Positions 11,601 through 21,989 of a DNA stretch of 64,000 nucleotides are shown here, piece after piece; position 1 is the stretch's first letter, and each line of letters starts with the position of its first letter. This DNA is from Periplaneta americana. Its lineage: Eukaryota; Arthropoda; Insecta; Blattodea; Blattidae. The DNA is taken from contig NC_091123.1 of assembly GCF_040183065.1 (NCBI RefSeq), forward strand, positions 113,372,821 to 113,436,820, given 5' to 3'. The notes beneath the pieces are model-generated. The model did not search any database. It was given only the letters and a program-made list of their open reading frames with translations, and was not told where the DNA came from. The translations under genes were made by a program, and so were the position numbers.

Positions 11601-13073
11601 GCCAGAACCTCAATCAGAGGATATACAATATATTTTAATAGTAATTGCATTTTTTTGTTATTCAAACTGTTGTGCACACTGTGCTAAGAATATGCCTAAA
11701 AGAATTAATCAATTACTTATATGACCATGAAATCATATCCATTGTTGCCAGACGTACAATAACTGTAGCATTCATGAAATAATTTGCCATTAGTACATAT
11801 AACAGTTTTAGCTGCAATGAAATTATTATACAAATCAACTGAATAACTGATAAAATATTATATGTTTATATATAGTTGTTTTTGGGTGAAAATAAATCTA
11901 TGTATGTCCATTAGGCACAATCTTAAATAATATTTGCCAATGCATGTTTAGAAATCACGTGACAGAGGAAAATCGTCGCAACTCTCTCCTGAGAGGTGGC
12001 AGGACATTCGAAACTACTTGAAATCTAAAATTTGGTGGCAATGGGAAGGAGAATGGTCTGCACAAGAGGGAAACAGATTACGAAATATAAGAATACTGTT
12101 AGAGTTTGAATTTGTTGCCCAGACAGTTGTGCCTACCAATATTGTCAAGATACTGTTTTTTATACCTTATTTAATTCAACTTCGGTGTTGAGTTTTGTTA
12201 ATGAATAAGTGATTATGTGAGAAAATATGATGTTATTCTAAATCCTAAAAAATAGGACCTGTACCTAAAGCTTTTGTACATGTGCACATTTATGTATACA
12301 ATGTGTGCGTACTTATATCATTAATACACACATATACCGATAATATGCTTATTTAAATTTTAAATGTACAATAGTTTTTGAAAAAAATGCTGTAGTTTCG
12401 TAAGCAAAGTATAATATGTTGGCTCTTAAGAGCTGATAACATTGATCATTGATCACATTTTTTCTAAAAAAAAATGTGAACAATGCCACAAATGTAGTCC
12501 AGAGACTGAACTCGTACTCCAAGGCTGCGCTCGCGAGTGAGTTTTAATGCCGCTTCAGTAGATTAACTGAAGTGGAGTTCGGTAGTGGTTGAAAAAACAG
12601 CAAAGTTTGATACCGGATTTGTAAGCCTATCTACTCTTTCAAAAGGATGATATAAATGGAGGGAAAATAATTGGAGGGACAATCCTATAAAGAATCAATA
12701 ATGAAGATATTAAACTATATTTATAATGGCTTAAAATACATAGCCTACAGAAACGTACCTATAGCCTTAGAAAAAAAAAAAGATGACCGGCTGCCATACG
12801 CTAAGTCACCTTCGGGAGATACCGTGAGAGCTTACAAGTAGACCTCTCCAGTTCGCCTGTGCGTTTTCAAAATGAAACATATACTAACACATCCGCAGTA
12901 TGCGGAACACGAAGTAAAGTGGGCACGCGCACGCACGCACACACAGTATGCATTGGTGGACTTTATTGATATACATTTTATCTGCTAATGGCTATGGGAA
13001 ATGGAGGTACAAATTCGAAGTGTGAAATTCAAAGACATCGATATATATGAACGTATATGCTGATTTATCAGTC
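11601..13073. other. Unrecognised intergenic sequence
   Basis: Local simple sequence only: a CACG/CACA-rich tract at about 12925-12945 and a short palindromic ATTGATCATTGATCA near 12441-12455. Confidence 0.45.
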
Positions 13074-13560
13074 TTAATGGACAAAAATGCGGCAGTGGGC
13101 AAAGTGCAAGTCACCAACATTCATTAAATGATCAAAACAGAACTTCGCAGTAAACCATGAGCACCTGATATAGAAAGAACCTCCACAAATGTCGCAAAAG
13201 TTAACTCCTGGTATGTGAAAAGCGTATTGCTTGGGCACTTCAAACCATTCAACAGGATCATTAATGTATCCTGATTTAAAAAATGTATATAGAATCATGT
13301 CTTTGAATCGCGGTGACAGAAATTGATTGTAGAGAAATTAATGCAGAGTGACAATGGTTGATTACATAATTCAATATACTGTAGTCCTCCAATATGTTTT
13401 GTATTGTCTGAAAAAGAATAGTGCAACAGTTGAATCATACCGGTAGTTCCTTTTGGAATTTGTCGGACTTCCACTGACTTCCCAGTCAGATCTGTTGTTC
13501 GCACTCGTTCATTCTTAAACGATGTCCAGCTATCCACCATAAGTAAATTCCTGCTACCTG
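13074..13560 (-). pseudogene. DDE-superfamily transposase C-terminal fragment
   Basis: The minus strand reads LMVDSWTSFKNERVRTTDLT and GKSVEVRQIPKGTTGMIQLL in one frame (from about 13545), then after at least one frame change FKDMILYTFFKSGYINDP followed by a Cys/His-rich tail (CDICGG, CSWF, KFCFDHL). The layout matches the end of a pogo/DDE-1-like transposase (catalytic VDSW block, then the PKGTTGMIQ block), with a terminal zinc-binding motif. No start or TIRs are seen. Superfamily assignment is tentative. Confidence 0.5.
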
Positions 13561-13667
13561 TATTTGGTCAAAAGCAATTAAGGTACCATTCCCGCAGCTG
13601 TTGTAATCCCATTTTACCAGATGTTGATGCATTAGTACATGAAAAAGTGCGAACAATAACAGCTTCG

Positions 13668-13716
13668 CTGGGAAGTCGGTGGAAGTCCGACAAATTCCAG
13701 AAGGTATGATTCAACC
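13668..13716 (+). repeat. Inverted duplicate of transposase fragment
   Basis: The plus-strand segment CTGGGAAGTCGGTGGAAGTC then CGACAAATTCCAGAAGG and TATGATTCAACCG closely matches the reverse complement of about 13430-13486, inside the adjacent minus-strand transposase fragment. The copies are about 180 bp apart in opposite orientation. Confidence 0.65.
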
Positions 13717-13748
13717 GTTCATCATCAGCATCAGCTCAAGGCCGCTAA

Positions 13749-13939
13749 AGGCTGGTTCACAATAAACCGGGAACGGAAACTATAACGAGAACGAGAACGG
13801 AAATAATGTTAAAACAAATGTATTCAAATCTGAGCATGCACAATAGTTAGTTGTGAATGCTCACATTTAAATACATTTATTTTAACATTATTTCCGTTCT
13901 CGTTATCGTTTCCGTTCCCGGTTTATTGTGAACCAGCCT
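13749..13939. mobile_element. 191-bp near-palindromic MITE, Harbinger-type
   Basis: Left arm AGGCTGGTTCACAATAAACC GGGAACGGAAAC and the reverse complement of the right arm match over the first 33 bp, and the inner sequence (ACGAGAACGGAAATAATG and onward) also pairs, leaving only a short central loop near 13848-13853. A 3-bp TAA flanks both ends (13746-13748 and 13940-13942), the size and sequence expected for PIF/Harbinger insertion. No coding capacity. Confidence 0.8.
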
Positions 13940-14099
13940 TAAGGGGTAAGATGTTCGTGGTAAAAGGTAGAGTAGAGTAGAGTTCAGATAGGAATGATCC
14001 AATCCTTACAAACGATTGCTAAGTTCTTTCAATCAACACCTTCCCCCAGAGCGATCATTGACCCTAGCCCTCCCACATACCACTTGCGCAGAGGTCTTG

Positions 14100-14990
14100 T
14101 TTCGTCTTTCTACTCTACAGAATCCTGGGATGGACCATACGGGTAAAGCAGGGATGCCCAATGTCACTATTTTTAATATACTATATTGATGCACCTATTC
14201 GAGAATGGAAAATAAATTACGGAACAGTTTTACTTTATCAATTATGGTTTTAAATACAGTGATGTTTGCCTATAATCAAGTCCTGTTCTCTGATAGCGAG
14301 AGTATCCTACAAATGGCCACCCAGATGCTCTACAACATAATTTTAAAATATAACTTAGAAATCTTCATTAGAAAATCTAAAACCATAACTTTTAAAGGTA
14401 AATCGCCTGTTACATGAAAGACGTATCAAAAACGAGATAACAGACCAAGTAAGTAACTTCAATTAACTAGGCCGTGACGTATCATACAACCAAGAGAACG
14501 ATGTAGCCTACAAATAAGATAGATAAAATCCAACATATGTGTGGCAACATAAGAATAACACTTACGAATAAAACAAGGAGGGACGAATAGAAGTTTCAGG
14601 AAGTAATTGCGGTGCAAATACTAATGTATAGATGAGAAACCTCGGCCTTGAATAGAGCAGACAAAATTAAAATTGAAACAGTAGAAATGAGACTTCTGAG
14701 GAGAGCAGCTGGGTATAAACTACGAGATGAGAAAAGAAATGTATATATCAGAAATTAACTGCAAATATTTAATATCAATGAAAGGACATATAATAATAAC
14801 TGGCAGGAACATTTCTTACGATATCATCGTAGACTATCCCAACAAATTAGGAAGTACATTCATGAAGTTCAAAGGTATGTGGGACGCCCAAGAAGAAAAT
14901 GGGAAGATGAATTTTAAATATCTCATATGGACGGAACAGGTCATACCGGCCTACCAGGAATATGAACATGATGACGATGTATTGCTTTCG
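14100..14990 (+). pseudogene. Non-LTR reverse transcriptase fragment (second RT family)
   Basis: Fragments: VKQGCPMSLFLIYYIDAPIR (about 14140-14200), VMFAYNQVLFSDSESILQMA (about 14260-14320), RKSKTITFKGKSPVT, GRDVSYNQENDV, then RFLRRAAGY-like sequence and a C-terminal arginine/tryptophan-rich stretch near 14880. The catalytic FADD motif is FAYN, so both acidic residues are lost, and there are several frame breaks. It is distinct from the GRPRRRWEDN family and from the 43.9-kb family. Confidence 0.65.
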
Positions 14991-15005
14991 TGTATCAAAC
15001 GATAA

Positions 15006-15727
15006 AGTCTCCTCTTTTTAACTTAAAATTTATTTCCTGAAAAATTATTTCGACTGCACACGAATCGGGTTGTGTGTATCAGAAAAGAGGGATATCACAA
15101 ACATCCAAGGATGTATTTCAGACCTGGAAGTGCGAGGGTACTACTTTTCTAGGTCGGGCGGCGCCAGAGCATTTTTCTGATTTTCATATTATCCTCAAAT
15201 TTTGCACTTACAAAAAGTCATATTTTATTCCTATTTAAAGCATTTCATAATGATGTCTAATCTGCAGACCGAACAACCTCTGTGTCGAGATTTGAATCAA
15301 TATATTTTCGATTGACATTCCATAGGAATTCCTGCTGAAATTATAGTTATGATTATGATGATGATGAGGACGTCGATGGTGACGACGAAGGCAAATACTA
15401 CCGGTACTAACGAAATCTCAGAGTCAGGCCATTTTTTGTTTAAAAATACACCACTGCAACTATTTACTTCGTTGCATTTGGAGTCACTGTCGAAATCTAT
15501 TATATTACTCTTGGTTACATATGCAACATTATCTGCGAACTTTTTACCTTATTTTCCACTCTCAACGAGTTAACGAGTCAGAGAATCTTCATAAAACAGT
15601 AACATGACTGCAAGTTAACAATGTAAGCAACTATTGCAACCTTCTTGCACGATAAAACACATTTTTTTTTATTTTAGGAAATTAAGTACCTTTTCATGTT
15701 TTCTTCAAGTTCAATATATTATTACAG
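15006..15727. other. Unrecognised sequence upstream of the CR1-like element
   Basis: Contains a GATGATGAT-type low-complexity stretch near 15350-15368 and a poly-T tract at 15663-15671. A TATTATTACAG at 15717-15727 immediately precedes the coding sequence, but I treat this as the truncation junction. Confidence 0.4.
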
Positions 15728-16330
15728 ATACATAGTCTTAGAGAGGAACTGGCGCACACAAGACATGAACTCAACTCCACGCAGGAGGAGATGAAGAGGC
15801 TAGTGAAAGAAAATGACCATCTTAAGCAGGAAGTGAGTGATCTGCAGCAGTACACACGCAGAGACAATATAATGCTATTTGGAGTTCCGGAGGTTGATGA
15901 ACAATCAACTTATGAAGTTATTGACCAAATATCGGAAGTCATAGGCGGTAGTGAATTGGTGCAACATGATGTAAGCATAGCACATCGTATACCATCCAGG
16001 CCAGGAAAGACGCGTCCTATTGTCATCCGCTTCACAAAGAGGAGAAGTCGTGATGAATGGCTCCAGCTGTTCAGGAACGAGGCCAAGAAAGACGACAGCG
16101 GCCCTGGGATTGCGACAAAGAAAGTCAACAGGGAACTTCCGGAAGGAAGAATCACAGCAGGTGACCAACTGACAGCAGTGACCAGAGACCTTTTGAATAA
16201 GACAAGGGATGCAGCACGACTGAAGAATTATAAATTTGTATGGACAAGAGACGGTAAGATATTTGCAAGAAAAGATGAAGCCAGCCCCGTGAGTAAAATC
16301 ACTAATGTTGACGATGTAAATAATTTGTAA
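15728..16330 (+). CDS. Retrotransposon ORF1 protein (nucleic-acid chaperone), N-terminally truncated
   Basis: The frame is open from the element's 5' edge: LREELAHTRHELNSTQEEMK is a heptad-rich coiled coil, then KENDHLKQEVSDLQQYTRRD leads into an RRM-like domain (NIMLFGVPE; IVIRFTKRRSRDEWL) and a basic C-terminal domain. ORF1 proteins of this type trimerise through the coiled coil and coat element RNA. The first Met at 15791 is internal to the coiled coil and is probably not the native start. The stop precedes ORF2 by about 50 bp. Confidence 0.75.
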   Translation: MHSLREELAHTRHELNSTQEEMKRLVKENDHLKQEVSDLQQYTRRDNIMLFGVPEVDEQSTYEVIDQISEVIGGSELVQHDVSIAHRIPSRPGKTRPIVIRFTKRRSRDEWLQLFRNEAKKDDSGPGIATKKVNRELPEGRITAGDQLTAVTRDLLNKTRDAARLKNYKFVWTRDGKIFARKDEASPVSKITNVDDVNNL

Positions 16331-16382
16331 ATACTATTGTGTCGGTAACCACGTTTAATTATACAATATAATTGACTTAAAA

Positions 16383-19355
16383 ATGGCTAGTAATACTATA
16401 TTAAATGAAATCCATCAGTGCAAATTTAATAACAATAATAACACAATGGTTTTTAACGATTTACTTCACTGCAATGAGTATATTACCAATATTCTATCAG
16501 ATCTTAAAATATTTCACTTAAACATTCGTAGCATCAACAAAAATTTTTCCGAACTCTGTGTTTTACTTAATAATTTTTCCTTTTACTTTGATATTATAGT
16601 TCTAACTGAAACCTGGCTTGATCATGACTCTGGCTATGATATTAATGGTTATAAAAAATTTGTTAAAAGTAATAAGTATAATAAATGTGATGGTATAGTT
16701 GTATATTTTAAGGAAAACATCGTAGTGTCTTTAAGTGATATTGACATTTCCCATTGCAACGCTATACATTTTCAATTAACACTTATTAATGATACTCTTG
16801 TTAACCTAACTGCAATTTACAGATCTCCAAAACTATGCAAAAATGAATTTCTGAAAAATTTTGAAAGCTTCTTGTCAATATACAAAGATTTAAACAACCA
16901 TGTTATTCTGGGTGACATAAACATTCAAATTTTAGAAAATAGATTAGATAATTTTGGCAACACGTATTTAAATATCATGCATGAATATGGATTCGTGAAA
17001 TACTTAAATTCCATTACTCGTCCATCATCCAATTCATGTCTTGACCATATTTTCCTAAAAACGGGAAATAACTTACATTTTATACCTGGAGTATATGCAA
17101 GCGCAATAACAGATCATTATATGACTTTTGCATTGTTGTCAATCAGTAATAAAAGTATTAGCAGAGAAGCCACTGAACCTTCGGACAATTATAAGCTAAT
17201 TATAAACCATAAAAGCCTAATATCAAATATTAATAATATTAATTGGGAATCTATATTCTACAATGAAGACGCAGATACATGTTTCGATAATTTTTATAAA
17301 ATACTCTGTAACCTAATTTGTAAATTTTCTAATCATGTCCCTCTCAAATTCTCAAGTAAGTACAAAAAAATTAAACCTTGGATTACCACAGGTATTGTTA
17401 AATCAATACGATCTAGGGATAAGTTAGCTAAGCAAGTTAAACGAGACCCACAAAACAATGTTTTATTAAATTACTACAAAAAATATAGAAATATTCTCAC
17501 TAATGTAATAAGAAATCAGAGAATCAAATATTATTCTGAAAAATTTAACAAAAATAAAAATAATCCAAAGCAATTTTGGAAGACCATAAACGAAGCTACT
17601 GACACCCAATGTAATAAAAATAGTATATTAAAGACAATTATAAGTCGAAATGGAATAACAATTGAAAACAAGGAAACTATCGCAAATGAATTTAACGATC
17701 ATTTTACTAATGTAAGTCATGACATCGTATCTAATATAAAAAAGAAAGTATTTGGTACTCATCACTATAAGCTTTATAATAAAAGTATATCATCTATGTT
17801 TATGTTTCCTGTAAACGAATGTGAAATCATTAATATTGTAAACAGTTTAAAAAATAATGTGTCTCCTGGTATTGATGGTATTACAACAAATACCCTGAAA
17901 CTTATTATCGAAGCTATTTCTAAACCACTAGCCTTTATATTTAATTTGTGCATATCTCAAGGTGTATTTCCCTCAGCCCTAAAACATGCTGTGGTGATAC
18001 CAATTCACAAGTCTGGTGACAAAAATAATCTTAATAATTACAGACCCATTTCACTATTACCTAGTCTCTCTAAGGTATTTGAAAAATGTATAAAAACACG
18101 GTTAATAACATTTTTAGAAAAAAATAAACTACTAAATGATAATCAATTTGGTTTCAGAAAAAATTTGTGCACTGATGATGCTATTATGGCAGTTACCTCA
18201 AAAATAATTCAAGAATTAGATGTAGGAAATAAATGTCTGGGAATTTTTCTAGACTTACAAAAAGCTTTCGATACGGTCAATCACAGTATACTTTTGAATA
18301 AAATGGATAGATTAGGAATTAATGGAATTGCTTTAAAATTATTTAAATCTTACTTAAGTAACAGAACTCAAGCAACTAAAATAAATGATCACCTTAGTAA
18401 ATCACGTAACATTGACATAGGTGTACCTCAGGGGACGATTTTAGGTCCTGTTTTGTTTTTAATATATATCAACGATTTACTTAAAATTGACATTGAGAAA
18501 TATTCTGGTACTCTGTATTCTTATGCTGATGATACTGTGGTTATATTTAGCGGTTCGAGTTGGAATGAAACTTATCAAAATTCTAACAGTGGTATTAATA
18601 TTATTAAAGAATGGCTGGATGCTCACTTACTTTCTTTGAACGTTTCTAAAACAAAATTAATACCATTTTCATTAACATCACATGGCCTTGAGCAACTAGA
18701 AATAAATAATAATATAAGTATAACTATACATGATTGTAACCTACCTACTTGCTCATGTAACGCTTTGAGTATATCCTCACAAGTTAAATATTTAGGCATT
18801 ATTATTGACCAACATTTAAAATGGGACAAGCATATCTCCTTTCTGTGTAACAGATTGCGTAAAACAATCCACAAATTTTCCATTCTACGCTCTTATTTAC
18901 CTGTTTATGTTCTGCGTACTGTGTACTTAGCTCTGTTTCAATCAATAATTCAGTATGGTATTTTAGGTTGGGGAGGAATGGCAAAATCGACTCTCCGTCC
19001 TTTAAATCTGCTCCAAAAAAGAATTATCAAAATTTGTCTATATAAACCTTTTGATTACCCAACAAAATTAATTTTTCAGGAATTTGGCGTATCAAATCTA
19101 GAACAAATTTATAAACAAAAATTGCTGATTTACTTCCATAAAAACCACAATAAATTTAAATTTGATCCTCATGAATACCAGACGAGACAAAACTACAGTT
19201 TCTTTCTAAATACTCCCAAATGCCACACAACTGCTGGATTAAAACACAGCAGAAATTTTGGACCCAAAATATATAATACATTAATTAGAGCTTACCCTGA
19301 GCTAAGTACACTTAACACACATAGATTTAAGAAACAAATCAGATTAATTATTTAA
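16383..19355 (+). CDS. Retrotransposon ORF2: AP-like endonuclease and reverse transcriptase, 990 aa
   Basis: One uninterrupted ORF. The endonuclease domain (about residues 40-250) shows LNIRS (N47), TETWLD (E76), GDIN (D178, N180), CLDHIF (D221, H222) and the terminal TDH (D244, H245). The RT domain (about 480-790) shows SPGIDGI, NNYRPISLLPSLSKVFEKC, FLDLQKAFDTV (first catalytic D624), GVPQGTILGPVLF, and SYADD (D716, D717). The C-terminal thumb-like region includes QYGILGWGG. All catalytic positions I can check are present. It would nick the target and copy the element RNA by target-primed reverse transcription. The start ATG lies about 50 bp after the ORF1 stop. Confidence 0.9.
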   Translation: MASNTILNEIHQCKFNNNNNTMVFNDLLHCNEYITNILSDLKIFHLNIRSINKNFSELCVLLNNFSFYFDIIVLTETWLDHDSGYDINGYKKFVKSNKYNKCDGIVVYFKENIVVSLSDIDISHCNAIHFQLTLINDTLVNLTAIYRSPKLCKNEFLKNFESFLSIYKDLNNHVILGDINIQILENRLDNFGNTYLNIMHEYGFVKYLNSITRPSSNSCLDHIFLKTGNNLHFIPGVYASAITDHYMTFALLSISNKSISREATEPSDNYKLIINHKSLISNINNINWESIFYNEDADTCFDNFYKILCNLICKFSNHVPLKFSSKYKKIKPWITTGIVKSIRSRDKLAKQVKRDPQNNVLLNYYKKYRNILTNVIRNQRIKYYSEKFNKNKNNPKQFWKTINEATDTQCNKNSILKTIISRNGITIENKETIANEFNDHFTNVSHDIVSNIKKKVFGTHHYKLYNKSISSMFMFPVNECEIINIVNSLKNNVSPGIDGITTNTLKLIIEAISKPLAFIFNLCISQGVFPSALKHAVVIPIHKSGDKNNLNNYRPISLLPSLSKVFEKCIKTRLITFLEKNKLLNDNQFGFRKNLCTDDAIMAVTSKIIQELDVGNKCLGIFLDLQKAFDTVNHSILLNKMDRLGINGIALKLFKSYLSNRTQATKINDHLSKSRNIDIGVPQGTILGPVLFLIYINDLLKIDIEKYSGTLYSYADDTVVIFSGSSWNETYQNSNSGINIIKEWLDAHLLSLNVSKTKLIPFSLTSHGLEQLEINNNISITIHDCNLPTCSCNALSISSQVKYLGIIIDQHLKWDKHISFLCNRLRKTIHKFSILRSYLPVYVLRTVYLALFQSIIQYGILGWGGMAKSTLRPLNLLQKRIIKICLYKPFDYPTKLIFQEFGVSNLEQIYKQKLLIYFHKNHNKFKFDPHEYQTRQNYSFFLNTPKCHTTAGLKHSRNFGPKIYNTLIRAYPELSTLNTHRFKKQIRLII

Positions 19356-19529
19356 TTGTTTAAGCTAATTGAGTTAAAAATTGTTACTCTAATATTCATG
19401 TACTTCTTTATTTTCTATTTGTATATAGACATATTACATGCTGTATGTATTTTACCATTTATTAATGTGATTGTGCTCAATGAACTCTCGTAATTTTGTG
19501 ATATATTTTGTATAACTGATCTGAACTGC

Positions 19530-19559
19530 GCCCGAGCACGAGCTTCTGCTCTTTCGGGC
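19530..19559 (+). promoter_or_regulatory. 3'-terminal stem-loop of the CR1-like element
   Basis: GCCCGA pairs with TCGGGC (outer stem) and GAGC with GCTC (inner stem) around a TTCT loop, about 40 bp before the (ATT)n tail. In CR1/L2-type elements a 3' hairpin of this kind is thought to be recognised by the element's own RT. The structure is visible; the role is inferred. Confidence 0.55.
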
Positions 19560-19635
19560 TGCAATGCCTAATGTAGCTCAAGTGTATAGTATTAATAAAT
19601 ATTATTATTATTATTATTATATACTACTGAATGCA

Positions 19636-19912
19636 GCCACCGGCGTAGCTCGGTCAGTTGCCTGCCGATCCGGAGTTGCGCTCGGGTGCAGGTTCGATTC
19701 CCGCTTGGGCTGATTACCTAGTTGTGTTCTTTCCGAGGTTTTTCCCAACCGTAAGACAAATGTCAGGTAATCTATGGCGAATCCTCGGCCTCATCTCGCC
19801 AAATATCATCTCGCTATCATCAATCCCATCGATGCTAGATAACCTCGTAGTTGATACAGCGTCGTTAAATGGCCAAGTAAAAAAGCTATTGAATGCAATG
19901 AAATAAATAGAA
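19636..19912 (+). repeat. SINE with tRNA-like head
   Basis: A-box-like GTAGCTCGGTCAGTTG at about 19645 and B-box GGTTCGATTCC at 19691-19701 form the tRNA-like head. The body reads GAGGTTTTTCCCAACCG, AATCTATGGCGAATCCTCGG, CCTCATCTCGCCAAATATCA and ends GTTGATACAGCGTCGTTAAA. It sits directly after the CR1-like (ATT)n tail. At least five related partial copies occur in the window. Confidence 0.8.
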
Positions 19913-20734
19913 AACATCTCCAAATAAAATTCTAGCAGGAATTCAATTTTTTCCTTCATGTATAATTTAGAATTTCCATATTAACACCTTTCTGCAAGCA
20001 GGTATTCAATTACATTATTGTGGTCTTTATATCACGACAACATTTGAAGAATAACCTTTCCTGTGTTTTATAACAATAACAAATAAGAGTTTGGATCAAA
20101 ATTGTTTCAATTCAAATATTCACATTTCGAGAATACGTAATCACTAATCAGATACAGACGAGAGCCCTAATAATTCTCGAAAAGTTCATTTCGAAATCTC
20201 TTACTCTAAAGACAAACATAAGCAAGGTGACTGTTAGAAACAATTCGACTGAAGCTGTGTGCATTAGGATTTAATGCGACTAATTTCCGCTGTCCTGTGA
20301 AATTAAATTCGCACCTATGACGCATATCGCACTCAGTGATCGCAGAGGGCCACTGCAGTGAACCCATGAGATGTCTGATGGTCTCGGTGCGAGGCGCACG
20401 GCGGCAGGCGCCGTCCAGACCAACATGAGAACCACTAATCACTCGTATTCATCTCGTGTCAGGGCTGCCATCGCTTTGTATTTCACAGCGCATTAACGAG
20501 AATGGAAGACGCTCCCCACTTACGGCAAGCTGCAGCACTCTATCTTTGTCTTGATGTATTGTATTACGTTCCTTACATCACAAATAATGATACTTGTCAG
20601 TTACAAGTATCGGAAGATTGAAATTCATTCAAAATGCAGGAGGAATTTCAATCCAGATTACACTACTACCTTCGTAAGAGTGGAAATGAAAAGTGGATGG
20701 AATAGACAAATAAGCAACCATGATTCAACAATGC
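19913..20734. other. Unrecognised intergenic sequence
   Basis: Includes a comparatively GC-rich patch at about 20330-20420 but no ORF or repeat family that I recognise. Confidence 0.45.
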
Positions 20735-20988
20735 ATATCGTCGTTGTTCCTGCAATAACTCCTATGTGCAAAATATACAATTTTTCAGTAAGAGAAAAAA
20801 AACACATTTATTAATCCTATGGGATTGTGAATTCTTACATTTTCGAAAAAAAAAAAAAAAAAGAAATACAATTATATATAGGTGATTTTATTATTTGCTG
20901 TATCACTATTTAAGTTATTTAATAGGGCAAAAATCTGAAAATCGAGAAATATGTCACATAGGAGTTATTGCAGGAACAACGACGATAT
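20735..20988. mobile_element. 254-bp terminal-inverted-repeat element (MITE)
   Basis: The left end ATATCGTCGTTGTTCCTGCA then ATAACTCCTATGTG is matched without mismatch over about 34 bp by the reverse complement of the right end (20955-20988). Inner similarity continues (AATTTTTCAG versus GATTTTTGCC/ATTTTCAG). A TA dinucleotide is present at both outer edges, compatible with a TA-target element, but the exact boundary is ambiguous by 2-3 bp. The interior has poly-A and no coding capacity. Confidence 0.65.
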
Positions 20989-21498
20989 ACAGTAAAACAT
21001 GAGTTGTACGAACTGAAGGAGAATGATTTAAGTTACACAACTCAAAACTACGTAGTCTATAAATAAGTTTGAATATAAGCTATTTTCGAATGATGAGGAA
21101 TCAGTTTAACAGAACAAAGAGAGCTGGAAACACTTGACTGTTTTAACCGATAGAAAGTGGATAGGATTTCTAGCTTTAATATAAATGAACTACATACCCA
21201 TCATTTACTATGAAAATGTTTCTTGAATCATGAACTCAGGCTCCAAAACATCTTAATTACTTAATTTTTGTATGTTGCATGTTTATCACAAATTTCTTGC
21301 AATTTAGTTGTTGTTTTGTTGAGATTTATTTCAACGTCTTTCTAATTTTGTCTTCTAACGAGTAGCTCTTTTATTAATGTTATTCACACATCGGCATTAG
21401 TGCGTCATCTGAGAATTGGTACCTCAGCGGCTTTGGCAGTGCTTATTCCTCTGTTTGACATATGCGTCTTACTCCCCTATCCCCTATAACCGTAGTTC
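20989..21498. other. Unrecognised intergenic sequence
   Basis: No feature recognised. Confidence 0.4.
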
Positions 21499-21989
21499 GT
21501 AGGTGTGGGCAGAAATAATGATGCAGATTGAAAGGGACGATAGGGTACACTTAAATGAATAGAAAAACTTATATTACGTTTCGTGATTACATGCATAGTT
21601 AATTAGATAATTAAATTGGAAGTTTCAGCGGTCCGGCAACATCGTCGCTAACACAGTTACCTTTCTTCTCGTAATAAAGATATAAGAGGTCAACGACCTC
21701 AGGTTTGTCTCTGTACGCTAGCCTCCCTCTCTCGCTACGTTGCAATCTGCTCGCATCGTGCTGTGGCTTGAAATTAATGGTTTTTAAATTAAATTTACAC
21801 CAAATCGTCCACTTTATTTAAATACTCCAGAGGGGTAAATGGTTCTTTATCAGATTTTATATCGATTTGAACAAGAATGACGATCCTACTCGCAATAGTT
21901 ACCGAATAAGAGGGTGTTATAAATTTGGGGGGGGGGGACATATTTTTTTTCTGTGAAAACTATTAACTTTCCACCAATATGGTATTACA
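21499..21989 (+). mobile_element. TA-flanked TIR family (GGTGGAAGTGAAATAA), copy 1, damaged
   Basis: Aligns along most of its length with the element at 52650-53182: GCAGATTGAAA.GGACGATAG, TTAATTAGA.AA.TAAATTGG, AATAAAGATATAAGAGGTCA, GCAATCTGCTCGCATCGT, CGCAATAGTTACCGAATAAG and CTTTCCACCAATATGGTA. The left TIR is degenerate and the right TIR is missing after 21989. It contains a G run at about 21926-21935. Confidence 0.7.

Larger units (their letters stand above)
15728..19625 (+). mobile_element. CR1/L2-like non-LTR retrotransposon, 5'-truncated, ORF2 intact
   Basis: Contains the 3' part of ORF1, a complete uninterrupted ORF2, a short 3' region with a stem-loop, and an (ATT)n tail at about 19598-19620. 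The 5' boundary is placed where the ORF1 frame becomes recognisable (about 15728). An ORF1 with coiled coil plus RRM-like domain, an APE-type endonuclease and a microsatellite tail instead of poly-A suggest the CR1/L2/Daphne/Crack group; the exact clade was not resolved. No clear target duplication was found. Confidence 0.8.

Noticed and set aside
15717..15727. 3' splice acceptor (TATTATTACAG) before the retrotransposon ORF1, suggesting a domesticated exon
   Set aside because: Explained more simply as the 5' truncation point; no upstream exon or donor recognised.
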